DNA of 8,968 nucleotides from Deltaproteobacteria bacterium (GTDB lineage: Bacteria > Desulfobacterota_E > Deferrimicrobia > Deferrimicrobiales > Deferrimicrobiaceae): the NCBI GenBank assembly GCA_023489025.1, contig JAMDCN010000120.1, forward strand, positions 1 through 8,968, given 5' to 3'. This document shows positions 1-5,731 of the stretch, piece after piece. Below the pieces are notes generated by a model. The model saw only the letters and a program-made list of their open reading frames with translations. It did no database searches and was not told the origin of the DNA. The number at the start of each line of letters is the position of its first letter. The stretch's first letter is position 1. Made by a program: the position numbers and the translations under genes.

Positions 1-3
1 TCG

Positions 4-22
4 AGAGCGGGCCGCTCTTTTT
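4..22 (+). terminator. Rho-independent terminator of an upstream unit
   Basis: Six-base arms AGAGCG (4-9) and CGCTCT (13-18) enclose a GGC loop, and a run of five T (18-22) follows. This is a short but well-formed intrinsic terminator. It probably ends a transcript that enters from the left of the window, so the ModE-type gene just downstream probably starts its own transcript. I found no convincing promoter between this hairpin and that gene. Confidence 0.55.
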
Positions 23-87
23 CGTCCATGGGAAAGGGGTCGAACATTAAGACCTGGATAAAACCTCCCGCCGAGGGGAAGCCGCCG

Positions 88-903
88 ATGGGCCGTCGCA
101 AAGGGGGCGGCGTTTCGGTCGCGGCGACCTTGTCGCTGCGTCGCGCGGGAAAGGCGTTTCTCGGAGGGGACCGGATCGGTCTGCTGGAGGCGATCGACCG
201 ATTCGGTTCGATCACCAAAGCGGCCCGGGAGGTCGGGGTCTGCTACAAGACCGCCTGGGATACCGTCGACGCCATGAACAACGCCGCGGAGAGGTCCCTC
301 GTCGACCGTGCGGCCGGCGGCCACGGCGGCGGCGGTACCGTGCTTACCGACGAGGGAAAGGAAACGGTCCGCCTGTACCGTGTCCTGCAGGACGAGCATC
401 AAAGGTTTATTGAACGCCTCGAGGGGCGGCTGGGGGACGTGGGTCGCTTCTACTCGCTGGTGCGGAGGGTGGCCATGAGAGTCAGCGCACGGAACGTGTT
501 CCTGGGAACGGTGACAGCGGTCCGGAAAGGGGCCGTCAGCACGGAGGTGACCCTTGCCCTCAAGGGGGGTGAAACCCTCTGCTCGGTCATCACGAACGAA
601 AGTGCCGCGATCCTGGGCCTGAAGGTGGGCGTGGAGGCGTACGCCATCTTCAAGGCGAGCGCCGTGATTCTCGGCAAGGACCTGCACGGCGCGAAGGTCA
701 GCGCCCGGAACCTGTTGTGCGGCACGGCGGACCGGATCGTGCACGGGCCCGTGAACGCCGAGGTCACGGTCGTCCTGCCGGGGGGAAGCGCCCTGACGGC
801 GATCATCACCGAGGAGAGCGCGAAACGCCTGATCCTGGCGAAAGGCGATCCTGTCTGCGCCCTCATCAAGGCGTCCAGCGTGATCCTCGGCGTCGACGGC
901 TGA
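88..903 (+). CDS. modE: ModE-type molybdate/tungstate-responsive transcriptional regulator
   Basis: This is a DNA-binding regulator that senses molybdate or tungstate and controls oxyanion uptake and cofactor genes. In the 271-residue product, a LysR-like winged helix-turn-helix of the ModE type spans about 12-95; the stretches SITKAAREVGVCYKTAWD and GGHGGGGTVLT match the E. coli ModE pattern as I remember it. Two Mop/TOBE oxyanion-binding domains follow at about 133-195 and 205-268. Each begins with SARN and ends with KAS(A/S)VILG, so they are clear tandem repeats. E. coli ModE is 262 residues. I chose the ATG at 88 because GAGGGG lies 9 nt upstream and the length fits; an in-frame ATG at 28 would add 20 residues but has no ribosome binding site. 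The permease gene follows after 21 bases, which suggests local control of the tungstate operon. Whether it represses or activates cannot be read here. Confidence 0.9.
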   Translation: MGRRKGGGVSVAATLSLRRAGKAFLGGDRIGLLEAIDRFGSITKAAREVGVCYKTAWDTVDAMNNAAERSLVDRAAGGHGGGGTVLTDEGKETVRLYRVLQDEHQRFIERLEGRLGDVGRFYSLVRRVAMRVSARNVFLGTVTAVRKGAVSTEVTLALKGGETLCSVITNESAAILGLKVGVEAYAIFKASAVILGKDLHGAKVSARNLLCGTADRIVHGPVNAEVTVVLPGGSALTAIITEESAKRLILAKGDPVCALIKASSVILGVDG

Positions 904-924
904 GAGAGGACCCGGAACCGCCGG

Positions 925-1611
925 TTGGACTTCCTCTTCTCTTCGTTCGCCTCGGCCCTCCGGCTGATCGGGGCCCTCTCCCCGGATGTCGTCGACGCCG
1001 TCCGCACCTCCCTCTCCGTCGCGGCGGGGGCGACCGTCTTCGCCGCCCTCCTCGGCCTCCCGCTGGGGCTTCTCGTGGGGCTCTCCGAGTTTCCGCTGAA
1101 GCGGCTCGTCGTCACGATCCTCAACACCCTGATGGCCGTCCCGACCGTCGTGGTTGGGCTCGTGGTCTACGGCTTCCTGAGCCGCCAGGGGCCGCTGGGG
1201 GTCCTCGGCCTCCTCTTCACGCCGACGGCCATCGTGATCGGCGGGACCCTGCTCGCCGCACCGATCGTCGCGAATTACGCCCTGGCGTCCGTGCGGGGGG
1301 CCGACCCGCGGATCATGCCGACCGCCCTCACGCTGGGCGCCGGCCGTCTCCGTGCCATCGCGACGCTGGCCGGCGAGATCCGCTTCGGCATCCTCGCGGC
1401 GGTGATCGCCGGCTTCGGGCGGGTCGTCTCCGAGGTCGGCGTGGCGATGATGCTCGGCGGGAACATCCGGGGGTACACGCGGACGATGACGACGGCCATC
1501 GCCCTTGAGACGAGCAAGGGGGAATTCGCGTTCGGCATGGCCTTGGGGATCGTCCTCATGATGGTGGCGCTCATCGTCAATCTCTTCCTCAACCTCCTGC
1601 AGCGGAGGTAG
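925..1611 (+). CDS. tupB: TupB-type tungstate ABC transporter permease
   Basis: This is the integral membrane subunit of an oxyanion ABC importer that passes tungstate (possibly molybdate) across the inner membrane. The 228-residue product is hydrophobic, with about five or six membrane segments (near residues 27-50, 66-84, 91-115, 150-170 and 200-225). The cytoplasmic EAA-like loop that docks the ATPase includes GAGRLRAIATLAGEIRFG (about 140-157), and GRVVSEVGVAMMLGGNIRG (about 165-183) is typical of the TupB/ModB group. The start is a TTG at 925. The N-terminus MDFLFSSFASALRLI resembles TupB N-termini, which supports this choice, though the nearest purine-rich stretch (GAGAGGA, 903-909) is far upstream. 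It sits between the ModE-type regulator and the ATPase. The TupB rather than ModB or WtpB assignment rests on family resemblance and the lack of a fused domain. Confidence 0.85.
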   Translation: MDFLFSSFASALRLIGALSPDVVDAVRTSLSVAAGATVFAALLGLPLGLLVGLSEFPLKRLVVTILNTLMAVPTVVVGLVVYGFLSRQGPLGVLGLLFTPTAIVIGGTLLAAPIVANYALASVRGADPRIMPTALTLGAGRLRAIATLAGEIRFGILAAVIAGFGRVVSEVGVAMMLGGNIRGYTRTMTTAIALETSKGEFAFGMALGIVLMMVALIVNLFLNLLQRR

Positions 1612-1621
1612 CCGCGAAGCC

Positions 1622-2278
1622 ATGTACCGGTTACAATCGATACGAAAGCGCTACGGATCGAACGTCGTCCTCGACATCGAAGAGATGACGATCGCCGAAG
1701 GCCGCCTCTACACGCTGACCGGCGCGAACGGGGCGGGGAAGAGCACCCTCTTGAGCATTCTGGCCTTTCTCGCGCCCCCGACTTCCGGGGAGATCTTCTA
1801 TGCCGGGAAGCGGGTCGACTGGGATCACGGTTCCGTGGAGGAATATCGCAGGAAGGTCACGCTGCTGCATCAGTCACCCTATCTCTTCGGGGGATCGGTC
1901 CATGACAACGTGGCCTTCGGCCTGAAGGTCAGGGGGATCCGTGGGGAGGAGCAGCGGCGGATCGTCGACCGTGCGCTGGACGGTGTGGGGCTTCAGGGGT
2001 TCCGTGACAGGAAGGCGCGGGAGCTGTCCGGCGGCGAAGCGCAGCGGGTGGCGATGGCCAGGGCCTTGACCCTGAATCCCGAAGTCCTCCTGCTCGACGA
2101 ACCGCTCGCGAATATCGACCGGGAGACGACCGGGTTGCTCGAAACGGTGATCGCGTCCCTTCCGGCGCGGGGGACCACCGTCATCATGACGACGCACGAC
2201 CCGGATCACCCGGGCCGGCTCAACGGAGAATCGATCTTCCTGGAAGGGGGAAGGCATGTCCTTCAATCACTTCGATGA
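1622..2278 (+). CDS. tupC: TupC-type tungstate ABC transporter ATP-binding protein
   Basis: This is the cytoplasmic ATPase that powers the oxyanion importer together with the preceding permease. All ABC nucleotide-binding motifs are present in the 218-residue product: Walker A GANGAGKST (34-42), Q-loop Gln84, signature LSGGEAQ (135-141), Walker B VLLLDEP (155-161) and switch His192. The length is that of a bare ATPase domain, without the C-terminal Mop domain found in ModC; this fits TupC, with oxyanion sensing left to the regulator. The ATG lies 10 bases past the permease stop. The last 23 bases overlap the moaC start, so translation of the two is probably coupled. Confidence 0.88.
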   Translation: MYRLQSIRKRYGSNVVLDIEEMTIAEGRLYTLTGANGAGKSTLLSILAFLAPPTSGEIFYAGKRVDWDHGSVEEYRRKVTLLHQSPYLFGGSVHDNVAFGLKVRGIRGEEQRRIVDRALDGVGLQGFRDRKARELSGGEAQRVAMARALTLNPEVLLLDEPLANIDRETTGLLETVIASLPARGTTVIMTTHDPDHPGRLNGESIFLEGGRHVLQSLR

Positions 2279-2741
2279 ACGCGGACGGGCCGTGATGGTC
2301 GATGTGGGCGGCAAGGAACCGACGCACCGGACAGCCGTGGCGTGCGCCAGGGTCTTCCTGAAGAAGGAGACGATCGCGGCGGTCAGGGAAGGCGGGGTGA
2401 AAAAGGGGGACGTGCTGGGGATCGCGCGGATCGCCGGGATCTCCGCCGCCAAGAAGACGAGCGACCTGATCCCGCTGTCCCACCCGCTCGCGCTTCATTC
2501 CGTGTCCGTCGATTTCGACGTGGAGGACGACCGCGGAACGATCCTCGTGAAGAGCACCGTGAAGGCGTTCGACCGGACCGGGGTCGAGATGGAGGCGATG
2601 GTTTCGGCGTCGATCGCCGCCCTCACGATCTACGACATGTGCAAGGGATCGGACCGCGGGATCGTGATCGGCGACGTCTTCCTCCTCTACAAGGAGGGCG
2701 GCAGGAGCGGCGTGTACCGCAGGGAGGAGCCCCGGCCGTAG
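2256..2741 (+). CDS. moaC: Cyclic pyranopterin monophosphate synthase MoaC
   Basis: MoaC converts 3',8-cyclo-7,8-dihydro-GTP, made by MoaA, into cyclic pyranopterin monophosphate in molybdenum/tungsten cofactor synthesis. The 161-residue product has the usual length and the family hallmarks: DVGGKEPTHRTAVA (16-29), the KKTSDLIPLSHPL block (66-78, with His76), and EMEAMVSASIAALTIYDMCK (111-130), which holds the catalytic Asp127 and Lys130 by alignment to the E. coli enzyme from memory. The ATG at 2256 lies inside the end of the ABC ATPase gene and follows a GGAAGGGGGAAG purine stretch, a strong ribosome binding site. The placement ties tungstate import to pterin synthesis. The partner moaA is not in the window. 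Confidence 0.95.
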   Translation: MSFNHFDERGRAVMVDVGGKEPTHRTAVACARVFLKKETIAAVREGGVKKGDVLGIARIAGISAAKKTSDLIPLSHPLALHSVSVDFDVEDDRGTILVKSTVKAFDRTGVEMEAMVSASIAALTIYDMCKGSDRGIVIGDVFLLYKEGGRSGVYRREEPRP

Positions 2742-2821
2742 CCGGGATTCGCGCGCCGACCCCCGCAAGATTCCGCTTCCCCGCCTGTCGATCCCAAGGT
2801 CCCTTCCGGAATGGAAGCGAA

Positions 2822-2850
2822 TCGACACGCCCGGGGCGAAAGTATATACT
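2822..2850 (+). promoter_or_regulatory. Sigma70-like promoter for the SAP/Cys small protein, with palindrome over the -10
   Basis: A -35 box TCGACA (2822-2827, five of six matches to TTGACA) and a -10 box TATACT (2845-2850, five of six) are separated by exactly 17 bases. They lie about 56 bases before the ATG of the small gene at 2906. The perfect odd-centred palindrome TATACTGTATA (2845-2855) covers the -10 and could be a repressor site as well as part of the promoter. This AT-rich patch stands out in GC-rich surroundings. The binding factor is unknown. Confidence 0.65.
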
Positions 2851-2905
2851 GTATACAATCGGGGCGGGGCGCGAACGGAAACCCGCGGGACGGAGGAGGT
2901 GCGCT

Positions 2906-3115
2906 ATGCCGAACATGAAGGAGATTCGGGAGATGGCACGGCAGTTGGGCGTCCGTTCCACCCGCATGGGGAAGACCGAACTCATCCGGGCCATACAGAT
3001 GGCGGAGGGGAACTTCGACTGCTACGGGACCGTGGCCGAAGAGGAGTGCGACCAGGAGGAGTGCCTTTGGCGGGAGGACTGCTTCAGGGAGTCCGTCGCG
3101 GAGGAAATCCGCTGA
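2906..3115 (+). CDS. Small SAP/Rho-N-like domain protein with a four-cysteine tail
   Basis: The 69-residue protein has two parts. Residues 1-35 (MKEIREMARQLGVRSTRMGK, then TELIRAIQMAEG) form a helix-extended loop-helix of the SAP or Rho N-terminal type, a nucleic-acid-binding fold. Residues 36-60 carry Cys39, Cys48, Cys53 and Cys59 within NFDCYG, ECDQEEC and LWREDCF, a spacing that suggests a bound metal. I recall similar short proteins in Geobacter-like bacteria, without a known function. The ATG at 2906 follows GGAGGAGG with good spacing. A longer reading of this frame from 2342 runs through moaC in another frame and is not real. The gene has its own promoter and terminator, so it is a single-gene unit. 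Confidence 0.8.
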   Translation: MPNMKEIREMARQLGVRSTRMGKTELIRAIQMAEGNFDCYGTVAEEECDQEECLWREDCFRESVAEEIR

Positions 3116-3179
3116 TCCTCCTCGACCCGGCGTAGAAGGGGTCCGGCTTCCCCGAAAAGAAAACCGGCATCCTTAAGGG

Positions 3180-3211
3180 AAGGGCAAGGGTACGACGACC
3201 TTGCCCTTTTT
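3180..3211 (+). terminator. Strong Rho-independent terminator
   Basis: A perfect 10-base-pair stem, AAGGGCAAGG (3180-3189) with CCTTGCCCTT (3199-3208), encloses a 9-base loop, and the T run spans 3207-3211. It ends the transcript of the SAP/Cys small protein and isolates it from the dehydrogenase gene that follows. Confidence 0.9.
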
Positions 3212-3247
3212 CATTGGTGCGCCCGGCAGGGGGTAGGATATTCTCTC

Positions 3248-3262
3248 CGCATGCGTCATGCG
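3248..3262 (+). promoter_or_regulatory. Palindrome, possible operator upstream of the SDR gene
   Basis: CGCATG (3248-3253) and CATGCG (3257-3262) are perfect inverted repeats around CGT. The site lies 23 bases before the ATG of the dehydrogenase-like gene. A weak promoter candidate (TTGGTG at 3214, GATATT at 3237, 17-base spacing) lies just upstream, so a bound protein could block it. The palindrome is certain; its role as an operator is a guess. Confidence 0.3.
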
Positions 3263-3285
3263 AACGGCGGGGGAAAGGAGGCGTC

Positions 3286-4038
3286 ATGGTCCGGTTGAAG
3301 GGAAAGGTGGCCGTGGTCACGGGGGCGAGCCGCGGGATCGGGGCGGCGACGGCGAAACGGCTCGCGCGGGCCGGCGCCGCGGTGGCGGTCAACTATTTTC
3401 AGAGCGAGACGGCCGCGGGAGAGGTGGTCGCGGCGATCCGGGAGGTCGGAGGGACGGCGGTCGCCGTCCAGGCGGACGTCCGCGATGCGTCGCAGTGCGA
3501 GGCGATGGCGGACGAGGTGAAGCGGAAGCTCGGGCCGGTCGACGTGCTCGTGCTGAACGCGTCGATCTCCTTCCCCGTGGTCCCCTTCCTTCAGTACCCG
3601 TGGCCGGAGTTCGAGGCGAAGCTCACCGGGGAGCTCAAGGCCGCCTTCTTCTGCTGCAAGGCGTTCGTGCCGGGAATGGTGGAGCGCCGCAAGGGATCGG
3701 TCATCGCGATCAGCAGCGGGCTGTCCCGCCATCCGGGAGAGGGGTTCTGCGCGCACAGCACCGCGAAATCGGGTCTGGACGCCTTCGTGAAGTCGCTCGC
3801 GTTCGAACTGGGTCCGAACGGCATCCGGGTGAACGCGGTCGCCCCCGGGCTCACCTTGACCGACGCGACATCGTTTCTTTCGCAGAAGGAGAAGGACGCC
3901 TCCGCGCAGATGACGCCGCTGCGGCGGAACGGCCTCCCGGAGGACGTGGCGGCCGCGGTCCTCTTCCTCGCCTCCGAGGAGGCGCGCTTCATCACGGGCG
4001 CGTACCTGCCGGTTTCCGGCGGGATCCAGATGCCATGA
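3286..4038 (+). CDS. Short-chain dehydrogenase/reductase family protein lacking the catalytic Tyr and Asn
   Basis: This is a FabG-like Rossmann-fold protein of 250 residues, the normal length of a classical SDR. The cofactor-binding motif TGASRGIG (12-19) is intact, as are ADV (63-65), LNAS (90-93), Ser144 in the AISSG strand, and the C-terminal PVSGGIQ (the usual VDGG region). However, the YxxxK active-site motif reads HSTAK: His157 replaces the catalytic Tyr, 13 residues after Ser144 as expected, while Lys161 is kept. The helix-alpha4 Asn of the tetrad is Glu116 in TGELKAAFF. The CAC codon at 3754-3756 is unambiguous. It probably binds NAD(P), but ordinary ketoreductase activity is doubtful. 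The ATG at 3286 follows GGAAAGGAGG; an upstream in-frame ATG at 3214 overlaps the promoter region and is less likely. It appears to be a single-gene unit between a terminator and a riboswitch. Confidence 0.85.
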   Translation: MVRLKGKVAVVTGASRGIGAATAKRLARAGAAVAVNYFQSETAAGEVVAAIREVGGTAVAVQADVRDASQCEAMADEVKRKLGPVDVLVLNASISFPVVPFLQYPWPEFEAKLTGELKAAFFCCKAFVPGMVERRKGSVIAISSGLSRHPGEGFCAHSTAKSGLDAFVKSLAFELGPNGIRVNAVAPGLTLTDATSFLSQKEKDASAQMTPLRRNGLPEDVAAAVLFLASEEARFITGAYLPVSGGIQMP

Positions 4039-4104
4039 TGGGGTCTTTGTCCCTCCCCCCGGCTTTCCCTCCACCGGGCGGCTGTGGTATGTAAGGAACA
4101 GACG

Positions 4105-4158
4105 CCCGGCGATGGGGTTCGCCGTGAACCGCCTCCGCATATTGAGGCTGATGACTCC
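4105..4158 (+). promoter_or_regulatory. Fluoride riboswitch aptamer (crcB motif), first copy
   Basis: The sequence matches the fluoride riboswitch core: P1 pairs GGCG (4108-4111) with CGCC (4120-4123) around the loop ATGGGGTT; a linker with the conserved AACCGC follows; a second stem pairs GCCTC (4131-4135) with GAGGC (4144-4148); then GATGACTCC follows. The pseudoknot pairs GGGGT (4114-4118) with ACTCC (4154-4158), with one G-U wobble where the usual loop reads GGAGU. It should switch on the MutS-like operon when fluoride binds. Genes called MutS-like have been reported among genes downstream of this motif (from memory). I see no good promoter in the 66 bases between the SDR stop and the aptamer. 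Confidence 0.92.
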
Positions 4159-4190
4159 TTTTCCCTTATCGGGGGAAGGAGTTTTTTTTT
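4154..4190 (+). terminator. Riboswitch-controlled terminator holding the ribosome binding site
   Basis: ACTCCTTTTCCC (4154-4165) pairs with GGGGGAAGGAGT (4171-4182) in a 12-base-pair stem that includes two G-T pairs, with the loop TTATC. A run of nine T follows (4182-4190). The 5' arm ACTCC is also the pseudoknot strand of the aptamer, so ligand binding and terminator formation exclude each other: fluoride should allow read-through. The 3' arm contains GGAAGGAG, the only plausible Shine-Dalgarno for the ATG at 4193, 11 bases away, so the hairpin may also block translation. Confidence 0.9.
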
Positions 4191-4192
4191 CA

Positions 4193-5731
4193 ATGACCTG
4201 TTTCCGCAGCATCCTGTTTGACGAATCCGGGATCGGCACGGGGTTCGATGGGCGGGAAGCGCCCGAATTCTTCCCTGACCTGAATCTGGACCAGATTGTC
4301 GCGTCCATCACGGCCGGCCGCGAAGAATACGACCTGAAGCCCTTCTTCCACTCCCCGCTGCGCCGTGTCGAGACGATCCATTATCGCCACGACATATTCC
4401 GGGACCTTGAGAACAAGGCACTGTTCGGGCAGATCGAGTCGTTCGCCCGGAAGATGCGGACGATGCGCGGCCATCTCGCTCAAGCAGATAAACTTCACTA
4501 CAAATACCAGAAGGAACGCTGGTTCCTGGAAGCCGCGGCCATCTATTGCGACGCCGTCCGCGGCCTGACCGATGATCTGACGCTCGCAGACCTGCGATCG
4601 CGCGGCTTCCTGGCCTTCCGCGAGTATCTGACGACCTACACCGATTCCGGCGACTTTGCGTCGCTTCTCGCCGAAACGCGGAAGCTCAAGGCCGATCTGT
4701 CCGGCGTCGGATATTGCCTCCACATAAAGGGTAACCGAATCAAGGTCAACCTATATGGCTCGGAACCCGACTACAGCGCGGAGGTGTTGCAGGCATTCGA
4801 GAAGTTCAAGCAGGGATCGGTGAAAGAATACCGGTTCGACTTCTCCTCCGATCCGGACATGAACCATATTGAAGCGGCCGTGCTGGACCGGGTCGCACTG
4901 CGGTTTCCCGAGATCTTCTCGTCCCTGGACCGGTACTGCCATCGCCATCGCGACTACCTCGATGCCACGATCGGCGGCTATGACCGGGAAGTACAGTTCT
5001 ACGTCGCGTGTCTCGAGCACATCGGGCGCTTCAAACCCGCCGGGCTGCTCTTTTGCTATCCCACCGTCGCCGACCGATCCAAGGAAGTCCATGGCCATGA
5101 GGTATTCGACCTTGCCCTGGCGAATAATCTCCTCCGTAAAAGCGCACCCGTGGTGACCAACGACTTCTACCTGAAGGACCCGGAACGCATATTTGTCGTG
5201 TCCGGAGCGAACCAGGGCGGGAAAACGACATTCGCCCGCACGATTGGACAGCTCCATTACCTGGCCGGCATCGGTTGTCCCGTGCCGGGCAGGGAAGCGA
5301 GCCTCTTTCTCTTCGACAGACTGTTTACCCACTTTGAGAGGGAGGAAGACCTCCAGAACCTGAGCGGCAAGCTGGAGGATGATTTGCTCAGGATTCACGG
5401 GATCCTCGAGCGGGCGACGCCCGACAGCATCCTCATCATGAACGAAAGCTTCAGTTCTACGACACTGAATGACGCGCTGTTTCTCGGCAAACAGGTCATG
5501 CAACGGATCATCCGTCGCGACATGCTCTGTGTGTCCGTGACGTTCCTCGATGAGTTGGCGTCGTTAAGTGAAACCACCGTAAGCATGGTCAGCACGGTGG
5601 TCCCCGAGGATCCGGCGCTGCGGACGTTCAAGATCGTCAGAAGGCCTGCCGACGGGCTTGCGTACGCCATGGCGATCGCGGAGAAGTACCGCCTCACCTA
5701 CGAGAGCGTGAAGGAGCGCATCGCGTCGTGA
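4193..5731 (+). CDS. MutS-like ATPase A (MutS core/ATPase domains only), fluoride-controlled
   Basis: The product is 512 residues, far shorter than MutS1 (about 850), and has no N-terminal mismatch-reading domain. A helical core and clamp-like region spans about 25-320, including FFPDLNLDQIVASI (26-39) and YDLKPFF (46-52). The C-terminal MutS-type ABC ATPase has Walker A GANQGGKTT (338-346), a family block FTHFEREED (378-386) plus SGKL (391-394), and a Walker B SILIMNESF (412-420) in which Asn417 replaces the usual Asp before catalytic Glu418. The Thr-His of the MutS switch region reads VTFLDE (Phe451), so the His is lost. I start at ATG 4193; an upstream in-frame ATG at 4112 lies inside the riboswitch and would translate the terminator. 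The stop overlaps the next gene as GTGA, so the two subunits are probably co-translated. Classical mismatch repair is unlikely, and its true role is unknown. Confidence 0.88.
   Translation: MTCFRSILFDESGIGTGFDGREAPEFFPDLNLDQIVASITAGREEYDLKPFFHSPLRRVETIHYRHDIFRDLENKALFGQIESFARKMRTMRGHLAQADKLHYKYQKERWFLEAAAIYCDAVRGLTDDLTLADLRSRGFLAFREYLTTYTDSGDFASLLAETRKLKADLSGVGYCLHIKGNRIKVNLYGSEPDYSAEVLQAFEKFKQGSVKEYRFDFSSDPDMNHIEAAVLDRVALRFPEIFSSLDRYCHRHRDYLDATIGGYDREVQFYVACLEHIGRFKPAGLLFCYPTVADRSKEVHGHEVFDLALANNLLRKSAPVVTNDFYLKDPERIFVVSGANQGGKTTFARTIGQLHYLAGIGCPVPGREASLFLFDRLFTHFEREEDLQNLSGKLEDDLLRIHGILERATPDSILIMNESFSSTTLNDALFLGKQVMQRIIRRDMLCVSVTFLDELASLSETTVSMVSTVVPEDPALRTFKIVRRPADGLAYAMAIAEKYRLTYESVKERIAS

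Noticed and set aside
28..87. Upstream ATG at 28 as the start of the ModE-type gene
   Set aside because: It has no ribosome binding site and would add 20 residues before a protein that already has the E. coli ModE length from 88. It remains possible.
717..1508. Plus-strand frame overlapping the regulator and permease
   Set aside because: It is an out-of-frame reading of two recognised genes, extremely rich in Arg, Gly and Pro.
2731..2746. Hairpin CCCGGC-CGTA-GCCGGG at the moaC stop as a terminator
   Set aside because: The stem is perfect but no T run follows, so intrinsic termination is not supported. It may only pause polymerase or protect the transcript end.
4039..4104. Promoter for the first fluoride riboswitch
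   Set aside because: The best candidates (TATGTA near 4088 with TTTCCC near 4063) match poorly and are badly spaced. The RNA must start somewhere upstream, but I cannot place the start.
4112..4192. ATG at 4112 as the start of MutS-like A
   Set aside because: The ATG is inside the conserved riboswitch core and the extra 27 codons translate the aptamer and terminator. The start at 4193 follows a Shine-Dalgarno.
3256..4311. Long minus-strand frame of 351 codons opposite the SDR gene
   Set aside because: It is an antisense shadow of a GC-rich gene, rich in Arg, Gly and Pro with no domain pattern, and it also crosses the riboswitch.
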